Origin: DASXBJ01 sp036491755
GTDB taxonomy: Bacteria > Chloroflexota > Dormibacteria > Dormibacterales > Dormibacteraceae
DNA length: 29,566 nt
Direction: 5' to 3'
Assembly (NCBI GenBank): GCA_036491755.1
Contig: DASXBJ010000104.1
Coordinates: 1-29,566 of the forward strand
The position numbers and the translations under genes were made by a program. Below, in pieces: positions 24,401 to 29,566 of this stretch. The notes beneath the pieces were generated by a model. That model did not search any database. It saw only the letters and a list, made by a program, of their open reading frames with translations, and had not been told where the DNA came from. The stretch's first letter is position 1. Each line of letters begins with the position of its first letter.

Positions 24401-25437
24401 GCCTCGTAGCTTCGTGCGTTGCGGAGCGCCAGCGTCACCTCGTCGGCGACGGCCTCGATGAAGGCGGCGGTCGAAACCTCGTATGCGTAGGGGCGCACGC
24501 GGGTGATCCCGAGTGCACCGCGCGCGACACCACCCTCCTTGATCGGCACCCACAGAGACGAATGCGGATGGTGCACGACGACGGCTTTGAGATCCCGCAT
24601 CACGGTCCGGGCAAAGGCCAGCGCGGGCGAGCGCATGGACACCCATCGAGAGGTTGGGCTTGCCTCGGCCTCCACGTGCAGCAGTCGTGCGCGATCGGGC
24701 TTGTCCTCATCGAGCGCAACCATCTCCAGCGTGTCGACCGGCAGCAGCTGGCTCAGCGTGCTGTGCAGTGCGGTCAGCACGCTGGCTTCGCCCAGGGTCG
24801 CGGTCATGGCGCGCGCGATGCTGTTCAGAGCCTCCATCCGCCGAGCCTGGTTGCGGGTCAGCTCGTTCAGCGAGACATTGGCCAGAGTCACCCCTAGCCG
24901 CCGGTGGACCTCGTCCAGGAAGCCCAGCTCCGTCGAGGGCACACGCCGGCTCCGGTGAGACTGGTAGATGACGCTGCCGATGAGCTTTCCCTGGTGCTCG
25001 ACCGGCGCCCAGATGACGAACTTGATTCGCCTTCCGGTTCCCGGACCTTTGCTCGGCAGCTGGGTCCGGCTGCCGGCGGGTAGGACGGTCAGCTTGGGGT
25101 TCGCGTATTCGCGTGCAAAGGCGGATCCGGTGATGGCGCGGCGCTTGACGTCCTGGAGCACGCCGGAATCGATGGGCAGCGATCGGAAGGACCCATCGCG
25201 CTCCAGCACATGGAGGACGATCACGTCATAGCCATAGGTGGGCTGGAGGTTCCGGTAGAGCACCTGCACGATGTCGGCTTCGGTCAGGCAGCTTCCGAGC
25301 TCGTGCAGCAGCTCGGCCGGCGTCGACGCCGGAACGACGGCGCCCGCCGGGCGCCGGCCCTTCGGCTTGGCCGCTGGTCTCTTGGCCGGCTTGCTGGGAC
25401 GACGTGAAGGCGCTGCACGCCGGGAGGGAGTTGGCAT
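21421..25437 (-). CDS. Multi-GAF/PAS sensor histidine kinase, soluble
   Basis: From ATG 25437 the protein is 1338 aa (1340 from GTG 25443; residue numbers here count from the GTG). A Lys/Pro/Arg-rich tail (1-40) is followed by about six GAF-like modules, roughly 42-192, 205-343, 355-532, 545-703, 712-846 and 853-993, joined by helical linkers. A PAS domain (SPVGVMLEDAAGRIVYANPE, ~1003-1107) precedes HisKA with phospho-acceptor His1124 (GHEVRSP) and a complete HATPase: NLIGNALEY (Asn1243), DRGQG (Asp1270), GGLGLGL (1297-1303). No membrane helix and no receiver domain are visible, so signals should be intracellular, such as small ligands or redox. ATG 25437 has TATATC 7 nt upstream, implying a leaderless mRNA. 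It diverges from the receiver gene. Confidence 0.93.
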   Translation of the reverse strand: MPTPSRRAAPSRRPSKPAKRPAAKPKGRRPAGAVVPASTPAELLHELGSCLTEADIVQVLYRNLQPTYGYDVIVLHVLERDGSFRSLPIDSGVLQDVKRRAITGSAFAREYANPKLTVLPAGSRTQLPSKGPGTGRRIKFVIWAPVEHQGKLIGSVIYQSHRSRRVPSTELGFLDEVHRRLGVTLANVSLNELTRNQARRMEALNSIARAMTATLGEASVLTALHSTLSQLLPVDTLEMVALDEDKPDRARLLHVEAEASPTSRWVSMRSPALAFARTVMRDLKAVVVHHPHSSLWVPIKEGGVARGALGITRVRPYAYEVSTAAFIEAVADEVTLALRNARSYEALEEQKRRLEVVNTIGRRLASSLDRWSIMRTLREELAKFLAFDGFILATISEAAEGPMAEGYQYVAGVEEVVPPVALAVTGPSREAYETGKPVLVRNSPWARSFERSELEREGWTVGEGAAVFVSGPRTDRRLVSRSFVWVPVLSGEKITAMLSIQSYREAAFEEWHVKLLQDLAAHVSLALANAEHFAQAQTERARLEALHVMEMAVAGAADERELADAVFSVVGEYLGATHLALAYLDVAGNMAGFTSERGSKPDEFGPVPIDRAPFFRRMIEQGGGVVEPELADESELSGPIGGFIFSRSPSHVVWAPIEQDDRVVAGLMAMRNDGARFLGIHIKLLEAAAPVVGIALRTMRLHHANEIALAQSVRIQELAALAGHELTSVVTNIADQARTMLESPGAVCWAFDTEGRVTATRGSGDPAAEEVLGWAGMNTEDRQAPPGLSSGTSHGQAWTLIPLWYGDRLVGAIGAVHASTLVAEPGSAALEFARHAAIAIENSRLVAETRGRIRTLEAVAAFAELTPTEPERARAEMARLVSRALAGSHGELWLLDDGQLVRRADDGAEQPKVPVADSAQLLRAVAAPAGGRRLRALLDLLGAPQDAFAIPIQVEGRLAGLLVARMTGGGAETRRLAGVLAGQAAVMIGQLELVDALERERRMMNAILRHSPVGVMLEDAAGRIVYANPEVESIYNLQAAEMPGQKPDEIYAAAGATPAEDGDSDGSLELRMRNPDRTIHVRRVVIPGLEGEPAGILTLHEDVTAQSLALEAKDLMLRAIGHEVRSPAAAMKNTLAGIMQWDASIDAGGRRELLQEAYESSDRLLSLVESQLIIAKLETRHFEPNPDPIEIGPAIDGVMSVLLHRYPERSAAVEVRLPQSLPPAFCEPAHLGQVLTNLIGNALEYTSGPVVVEARLAQRAWLEVTVSDRGQGLPAAGLETLWEKTGPAGRNRSQGGLGLGLYLCRLVVERSFGGRIWVESSDRRGTTFKFTVPSGSRN

Positions 25438-25466
25438 CGGCACCGATATACTGCCCCAGAATTACC
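25438..25466. promoter_or_regulatory. 29-bp bidirectional promoter between sensor kinase and receiver
   Basis: GATATACT (25445-25452) reads TATACT on + and TATATC (within AGTATATC) on -, both good -10 hexamers sharing a TATA core. On - the start of transcription should fall on ATG 25437. On + a leader of about 8 nt precedes TTG 25467. No SD is visible. One control point for both genes is likely. Confidence 0.45.
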
Positions 25467-25901
25467 TTGCCGTTCACCCCGCCGAAGCCAATCGCACCCA
25501 CGCCGGCAGATTTACGGGGCTCGTCAGTGCTCGTGGTCGATGATGAACGAGCCTGGCGCGTGATCCTGGAAACCGACCTCCGCATGCTCGGCTACAGGGT
25601 TTCCATGGCGGAGGACGCGGACCAGGCGCTGGAGCTGGCCCGGACGGAAAATCCCGAGGTGGCCATCATCGACCTCATGCTGCCCGAGCCGATGGACGGC
25701 TGGGGCCTGCTCAACGAGCTCAGGGCACGCGGTCAGAAGGTGCCGGTCATCTTCTATACCGCGTACCCCGTCTTCCCCTCGGGCACCGACGACCCCGACG
25801 TCGTCGGGTACATGAGCAAAGCGGTCGACCGCGCCGACCTCTACGCTTTGCTGCCTCCCGCGATCAGGCGCTCACGAGAGCGCCAGAACTCAGATGTGTA
25901 G
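25467..25901 (+). CDS. Single-domain response regulator (receiver only)
   Basis: A 144-aa CheY-like receiver with no output domain. A Pro-rich leader (PFTPPKPIAPTPADLRG) precedes the fold. The acidic pair is in VLVVDDERAW, the phospho-acceptor is Asp69 in AIIDLMLPEPMDGW, the switch Thr is in VIFYTAYP, and the Lys is in GYMSKAVD. Such proteins act as phosphate carriers (Spo0F-type), sinks or protein-interaction switches. It is divergent from the sensor kinase, its likely donor. TTG 25467 is the best start just upstream of the fold; ATG 25404 would reach into the kinase gene. Confidence 0.87.
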   Translation: MPFTPPKPIAPTPADLRGSSVLVVDDERAWRVILETDLRMLGYRVSMAEDADQALELARTENPEVAIIDLMLPEPMDGWGLLNELRARGQKVPVIFYTAYPVFPSGTDDPDVVGYMSKAVDRADLYALLPPAIRRSRERQNSDV

Positions 25902-25906
25902 CCGGA

Positions 25907-26026
25907 CTACCAGCAGAACCAGCCGCCGAGGTCGATGTAGTCAGCTCCGGAAGCGACTGCGAGCGCGGCCATCGCGCCCACGACCAAGATCAAAGCCCGT
26001 ACCCTAACCCTCCAAGTCATCCCCAT
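25907..26026 (-). CDS. 39-aa exported small peptide (previously unannotated type), aromatic C-terminus
   Basis: A complete 39-codon frame: basic n-region (MGMTWRVRVR), hydrophobic h-region ALILVVGAMAALAVA, a small-residue c-region ending ASGA, and then DYIDLGGWFCW and TAG. Cleavage after ASGA would free an 11-residue peptide with two Trp, one Tyr and one Cys. AAGGGG lies 4-9 nt upstream of the two candidate ATGs (26026 and 26020), a good SD in a region where many genes have none. It converges with the receiver gene (5-bp gap) and diverges from the DNA-binding regulator. I do not recognise a family. It could be a peptide signal, a small membrane effector or a lipoprotein-like piece; the Cys is not in a lipobox. 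Confidence 0.6.
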   Translation of the reverse strand: MGMTWRVRVRALILVVGAMAALAVASGADYIDLGGWFCW

Positions 26027-26143
26027 CTTTCCCCTTTGTTTTTCCAGTCGGTGCCAGGTGTCGGAGGAAGTATGAGTGGGGCCGTTTGAGTTTGAGTGTT
26101 CAGATGATGAGAATTATCGTAAAAATTAATATAGGTCGATACC
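26027..26143. promoter_or_regulatory. AT-rich divergent regulatory region between the small peptide and the OmpR-type regulator
   Basis: This 117-bp spacer includes 26100-26135, by far the most AT-rich stretch near here. Forward candidates are TTGAGT (26092-26097), a 17-bp gap and TATCGT (26115-26120), or TAATAT/TATAGG at 26127-26135. Reverse candidate is GATAAT (26113-26118 on -), which would leave a leader of about 80 nt before the peptide gene. The direct repeat GTTTGAGTTTGAGT (26084-26097) might be a regulator site. All inferred. Confidence 0.45.
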
Positions 26144-26944
26144 TTGGAAAATCGGAGGGTTCGAAACATTCCGCCAGCCCCCGCTCGTAATCGTGAGGTG
26201 CGGCTGCCGCCGCTGCCCCCGGGCCTGGAGGTTTACCGGCCCGTGGAAGTCCTCGGCTCGTCCGTCCTCGTCGTGGAGGACGAAGCCGCGATGCAGCAGC
26301 AGCTGAGGATCGATCTCCACGACCTGGGATACCGGCCCGCCGTGTCGTCATCGGCCCCCGAGGCGATGGAGCTGCTGGAGCGCGAACGCGTCGCCGCCGT
26401 GCTCCTCGACCTGGTTCTCGACGAGGGCGAGGACTCCGGGTTCGAGCTGCTGACCTGGATCCGGCAGCATCACCCGGGCCTGCCTGTGATCGTGCTCTCG
26501 GCCGCCCAGGTCAACTCGGCGTCCATCCGCAAGGCATACGAGCTGGGGGCCAGCTCGTATTTCGTCAAAGGCAACGTGCCCATGGCCCACATCTACTCCG
26601 ACCTCGCAGCGCGGCTGGTCGAACGCGGCACAGGACGCCCGGGAAGCTACCGCTTCGGCAGGCTCGAGTTCGATCCGACCCGGCGCAGCGCCAAGCTCGG
26701 CGGCCAGGAGATCCGGCTCACCCAGCAGCAGGCCGCGATCGTGCTCTTCCTGTCCCAGGGGTCCAAGCCGGCGACGGCGCGAGACCTCATCGAGGCCGGG
26801 CTGTTCCGCACGAACGCCGCGCATTCCACGGTGCACTCCGCACTCCTCACCCTGCGCAGGCGCCTCGACGAGCTCGAGCCTGGCCTCGGCCCCAACTTCG
26901 TGCGCGCCTCGGCGCGCGGCTACAGCCTCGTGACGGTCCCATGA
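26144..26944 (+). CDS. OmpR/PhoB-type response regulator with receiver and winged-helix DNA-binding domain
   Basis: Numbering is from TTG 26144 (266 aa). A Pro/Arg-rich leader is followed by a receiver domain (~42-165): VLVVEDEAAM acidic pair, phospho-acceptor Asp89 in VLLDLVLDEG, Ser in VIVLSAAQ and Lys in YFVKGNV. A Trans_reg_C winged helix (~175-264) follows, with FDPTRRSAKLGGQEIRLTQQQ, RTNAAHSTVHSALLTLRRRL and the final ASARGYSLVTV. Start is uncertain. An SD, GGAGGG (26154-26159), sits 8 nt before an in-frame ATT at 26168, so initiation at ATT is possible. TTG 26144 may be leaderless. Its stop overlaps the M20D start (ATGA), so it leads a four-gene operon. Confidence 0.9.
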   Translation: MENRRVRNIPPAPARNREVRLPPLPPGLEVYRPVEVLGSSVLVVEDEAAMQQQLRIDLHDLGYRPAVSSSAPEAMELLERERVAAVLLDLVLDEGEDSGFELLTWIRQHHPGLPVIVLSAAQVNSASIRKAYELGASSYFVKGNVPMAHIYSDLAARLVERGTGRPGSYRFGRLEFDPTRRSAKLGGQEIRLTQQQAAIVLFLSQGSKPATARDLIEAGLFRTNAAHSTVHSALLTLRRRLDELEPGLGPNFVRASARGYSLVTVP

Positions 26945-28125
26945 CGGACGACCAGGCCACGACTCCGCTGCCCAGCCGTTCGGTGGTGGACGAGGTCATC
27001 GAGCTCCGGCGGTCGCTGCACCGGCATCCCGAGGTCAGCTTTGCCGAGCACGAGACCACGCGAGTCATCCGCGACCGCCTCCGGCAGCTTGGCCTGGACA
27101 TCAAAGCGTGCCCGACCGAGACCGGCGTGGTTGCGCTGCTCGACACGGGAAGGCCGGGGAAGACCGTGATGCTGCGGGCGGACATCGACGCGCTTCCCAT
27201 CCACGAAGAGTCCGGCGTCGATTTCCCGTCGCGTCTCGATGGGCGAATGCACGCATGCGGCCACGACGCGCACACGGCGATCATGGTCGGAGTTGCGCGC
27301 ACGCTGGTCGATCGCATCTGGGACGTGAGTGGCAAGTACCTTTTCGTCTTCCAGCCCGCGGAGGAGATAGTCGAGGGCGCCAAGGCGATGATCGCGCGCG
27401 GCCTGCTGGACGACAATCGCCCGGACGCGGTCCTCGGTCTCCATATCGCGAGCTTCCTGGAATCCGGGACGGTGATCACCAAGCCCGGTCTGCTGTGGGC
27501 GGGCTCGGATGCGTTCGACGTCAGGTTCGCAGGCCCTGGCGGGCACGGCGGGATGATGGGACGCCGCGGCAACGTGCTCGCCGCGCAGGCGTTCTTCCTC
27601 GAACGCTTGCACACAGTGGTCGAGGGGCTCGAGCAGGACGGGGTGCAATGCCACACGACCGTCGGCAACATCAGCAGCGACGGCGCGTGGAACATCGTGC
27701 CGCGCGGCGTTCTGGTCCAGGGCAGCCTGCGCACGTTCAACGACCACCTGCGCGTGCAGGCGCTGGAGCGCATGCATGACCTGCTGCGCGAGACCGAGAG
27801 CGAGTTCGAGGTCACGACCAACGTCGACCTGGTCCACGGCACTGTGCCCCTGATGAACGAGCCGAACGTGACACGCACGGTGCTCGACGTCGGACATGAG
27901 CTCGTCGGTGACAAGGCGAGCCTGCTCGGCCGGCCCCTGACGGTGAGCGACGACTTCGCCGAGTTTCTCACCCGCATCCCCGGCTGCTATTTCATGCTTG
28001 GCGCGATGCCGGCCGGGAGCCCGCTGACGGCGCATCACTCGCCGGGCTTCCGGATCGATGAGGAGGCGTTCCCGGTCGGGATCAAGGTGCTGGCGGGGGC
28101 TGCCTCACGAATCGCCGCGGGGTAG
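26941..28125 (+). CDS. M20D family amidohydrolase (N-acyl-amino-acid/hippurate hydrolase-like)
   Basis: A 394-aa di-metal peptidase-fold amidase. LRRSLHRHPEVSFAEHET opens the fold. The metal-binding blocks are GRMHACGHDAHTA (Cys106, His108), FQPAEE (Glu141/142) and LGLHIA (His168). GPGGHGG marks the lid/dimer domain, and AHHSPGFRIDE is the last metal-binding His block. Family members remove acyl groups from N-acyl amino acids, IAA conjugates or small peptides. It starts within the regulator stop (ATGA), so it is a likely target or partner of that regulator. No signal peptide, so cytoplasmic. Confidence 0.92.
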   Translation: MTDDQATTPLPSRSVVDEVIELRRSLHRHPEVSFAEHETTRVIRDRLRQLGLDIKACPTETGVVALLDTGRPGKTVMLRADIDALPIHEESGVDFPSRLDGRMHACGHDAHTAIMVGVARTLVDRIWDVSGKYLFVFQPAEEIVEGAKAMIARGLLDDNRPDAVLGLHIASFLESGTVITKPGLLWAGSDAFDVRFAGPGGHGGMMGRRGNVLAAQAFFLERLHTVVEGLEQDGVQCHTTVGNISSDGAWNIVPRGVLVQGSLRTFNDHLRVQALERMHDLLRETESEFEVTTNVDLVHGTVPLMNEPNVTRTVLDVGHELVGDKASLLGRPLTVSDDFAEFLTRIPGCYFMLGAMPAGSPLTAHHSPGFRIDEEAFPVGIKVLAGAASRIAAG

Positions 28126-28131
28126 ACCCGG

Positions 28132-28689
28132 GTGCTATGGCTCATCGCGATCGGGCTCGGCCTGGCCGCCGGCCTGGTCGCCGGGGGGAGCATCGACAAT
28201 TTTGCACGCGTTCGCGTGCGCTGGCCGGCCGTGCTGCTGGCTGCGGTGGTGATCCGTGAAGCCGTGCTGCTGACGCCGCTCAACCACCTTGACGGCGCGC
28301 AGTACGCCTACGTGATCGCCATCGCGGCGATCGTGGCCTGGACCATCTGGCACGCCGACCTTCTGCCGGGCATCTGGCTCGTCGCGGCGGGCGCCGCCAT
28401 GAACCTTGTGGTCATTCTTGTCAACGGCGCCCGGATGCCGGTGGCGGCCGGCCTGGCCGGCTCACTGCTGCGACATGGCGAGATCGGGCAGTACACGCTG
28501 ATGGGGCCTGCGACCAATCTCAGCTGGCTCGGAGACTGGATCTCGCTGCGGCCGCTGCCGGAGGTTTACAGCCCCGGGGACGTGGTCATCGCGGCAGGCC
28601 TCGCGCTGGTGGTATTCCTGCTGACCCGCGGCCGGCGCGCGTCGGATCGCGCCGAAACCTCGCCCCGTATAGTTAGTGACCCGCCGTGA
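28132..28689 (+). CDS. DUF5317 family membrane protein
   Basis: A 185-aa protein with about five hydrophobic segments: LWLIAIGLGLAAGLVAGG, WPAVLLAAVVIREAVLL, YVIAIAAIVAWTIW, GIWLVAAGAAMNLVVILVNG and VVIAAGLALVVFLL. NGARMPVAAG, YTLMGPATNLSWLGD and VYSPGDVV match DUF5317, function unknown. GTG 28132 lies 6 bp after the amidohydrolase stop. The stop overlaps the AAA gene start (GTGA). The last 20 residues are polar and cytoplasmic-looking. Confidence 0.85.
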   Translation: MLWLIAIGLGLAAGLVAGGSIDNFARVRVRWPAVLLAAVVIREAVLLTPLNHLDGAQYAYVIAIAAIVAWTIWHADLLPGIWLVAAGAAMNLVVILVNGARMPVAAGLAGSLLRHGEIGQYTLMGPATNLSWLGDWISLRPLPEVYSPGDVVIAAGLALVVFLLTRGRRASDRAETSPRIVSDPP

Positions 28690-29566
28690 TCATCTTCTGG
28701 ATCCTCACGCTCTTCGTCGGAAGCTCAGCATTCGCCTTCGCGTACATCTACCTGCAGCTCGGACTCGGCTGGTCGCTCGCGTACGCGATCGTGCTGATGA
28801 TCATCTGCCGGGGCATGCTCAGCCTGTTCAAGCGGTGGCTGATCCTGAGCGAGCGGATCGCTCCGGAAGCCAAGGCCGAAGAGCGAACCATCGAGACCAA
28901 CCGCACCATCTTCTGGCGCCGCGTCGTCTGGCTCGCCGTGCTGTTCGGGCTCTATTTCGGGGGCGCGTATCTCTTCTTGGGGCTGGCGCCGGCCGACGCC
29001 ATCGCGACGCTGCCGACGTTCGTGGGCCAGGTCCTGCCGCAGCTCTTCTACGTGCTTGCGCTGATGGTCGTCAACTTCATGATCTTCTTCGGCGCCTTCT
29101 TCATCTACGGGCGCATCGGCCGCACCTACATCGACCCGGGCGAGGCGAACTGGGGCGTCAAGATCGACGACGTTCGCGGTCAGGCGTCCGCGGTCGACGA
29201 GATGCGGCGAATCCTTCGCTTGATGGACCAGGGCCGCAACTACGTGCGGGCTGGAGGCAAGCGCGAGCGCGGCGTCCTCATGGTCGGCCCGCCCGGAACA
29301 GGCAAGACGATGCTCGCCAAGGGGATCGCGTCGTCCATGCACGTGCCTCTGATCATCACCTCGGGATCCTCCTTCCAGGGCATGTTCCTCGGCATGGACG
29401 CGCTGAACGTGTTCATGACGATGCGCGCGGCCAAAGCGAGGGCCAAGCGGTGGAGTGGATGCATCGTATTCATCGACGAGTTCGACGCTCTCGGCACGCG
29501 CCGAGGCGGGATGGGCGGCGGAGGCGGCGGCGGCATGGGCGGGATGTTCGGCGGCGGCCAGCTTGG
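28686..29566 (+). CDS. Membrane-bound AAA ATPase, FtsH-like, partial (C-terminus beyond window)
   Basis: Four predicted membrane helices (residues ~2-24, 27-48, 78-100, 113-142) precede an AAA module. The Walker A is GPPGTGKT (Lys207), the loop ITSGSSFQGMFLG resembles the FtsH pore-loop region, and the Walker B is CIVFIDEFDAL (Asp264). A Gly/Met-rich insert (RRGGMGG onwards) begins where FtsH has its GGG-NDE segment. Sequence ends there, so the sensor regions and any M41 Zn-protease domain (HExxH) are not visible. Classical FtsH has two helices flanking an external domain, which this protein lacks. GTG 28686 overlaps the DUF5317 stop. Confidence 0.85.
   Translation, partial: MIIFWILTLFVGSSAFAFAYIYLQLGLGWSLAYAIVLMIICRGMLSLFKRWLILSERIAPEAKAEERTIETNRTIFWRRVVWLAVLFGLYFGGAYLFLGLAPADAIATLPTFVGQVLPQLFYVLALMVVNFMIFFGAFFIYGRIGRTYIDPGEANWGVKIDDVRGQASAVDEMRRILRLMDQGRNYVRAGGKRERGVLMVGPPGTGKTMLAKGIASSMHVPLIITSGSSFQGMFLGMDALNVFMTMRAAKARAKRWSGCIVFIDEFDALGTRRGGMGGGGGGGMGGMFGGGQL

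Noticed and set aside
26941..28125. M20D protein as a quorum-quenching acylase for homoserine lactones
   Set aside because: The motifs only show a general M20D amidohydrolase. Nothing in the sequence points to a lactone substrate.
28725..29342. A His/Asp/Glu-rich frame on the minus strand at the right end
   Set aside because: It is the mirror of the AAA ATPase gene, which has intact Walker A and B motifs on the + strand.
1..29566. tRNA, rRNA, CRISPR, transposase or phage genes
   Set aside because: I scanned for tRNA-like cloverleaf signatures, regular spaced repeats, DDE/tyrosine recombinase motifs and phage structural genes and saw none. Absence was judged by eye only.

Overview
The window is GC-rich, gene-dense chromosomal DNA from a free-living bacterium. 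Start codons are often GTG or TTG, many neighbours overlap by ATGA/GTGA, several genes seem to lack a Shine-Dalgarno site, and the Lgt is of the Trp-variant type I associate with Actinobacteria. The mix (orphan FixC, FlK-like thioesterase, AMACR-like racemase, LACTB2-like hydrolase, DUF5317) suggests a soil Terrabacteria lineage such as Chloroflexota/Dormibacterota. That placement is an inference. I saw no tRNA, rRNA, insertion sequence, prophage or CRISPR array.

Layout. 1-8.4 kb: an S9 peptidase with a very long Pro/Glu/Ala tail (cut by the left edge), a membrane-fused molybdopterin oxidoreductase, an alpha/beta hydrolase coupled to an orphan FixC, coaE, and an AMACR-like racemase. 8.4-12.6 kb: small unknown genes around a hairpin/direct-repeat spacer, galU, a FlK-like thioesterase, an ACT-less threonine deaminase and a stand-alone RAM (Lrp ligand-binding) protein. 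12.6-15.9 kb: a reverse-strand operon (S51-like peptidase, alpha/beta hydrolase, PlsC, SDR epimerase). 15.9-18.2 kb: gltX-lgt. 18.1-25.4 kb: a reverse-strand operon running from a 1340-residue sensor kinase with about six GAF domains, through a degenerate kinase-like protein, to a LACTB2-like hydrolase, rlmN and a DUF72 gene. 25.4-29.6 kb: a single-domain receiver, a 39-codon exported-peptide gene, and an operon of an OmpR-type regulator, an M20D amidohydrolase, a DUF5317 membrane protein and an FtsH-like AAA protein (cut by the right edge).

The most notable region is 20.6-26.9 kb. It holds, side by side, all four parts of a Spo0/ChpT-style phosphorelay: a histidine kinase with no receiver of its own, a receiver-only protein, a DHp-plus-dead-ATPase protein that keeps its histidine but lacks the kinase motifs, and a DNA-binding response regulator. 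In the gap between the two regulators lies a previously easy-to-miss 39-aa ORF with a signal peptide, a good ribosome binding site and an aromatic C-terminus (DYIDLGGWFCW). It could be a peptide signal or a small membrane effector of this relay; that function is speculation.

A second theme is promoter economy. Five divergent gene pairs have start codons only 9-68 bp apart, mostly around a palindromic -10-like core, which suggests bidirectional promoters and leaderless or near-leaderless mRNAs.
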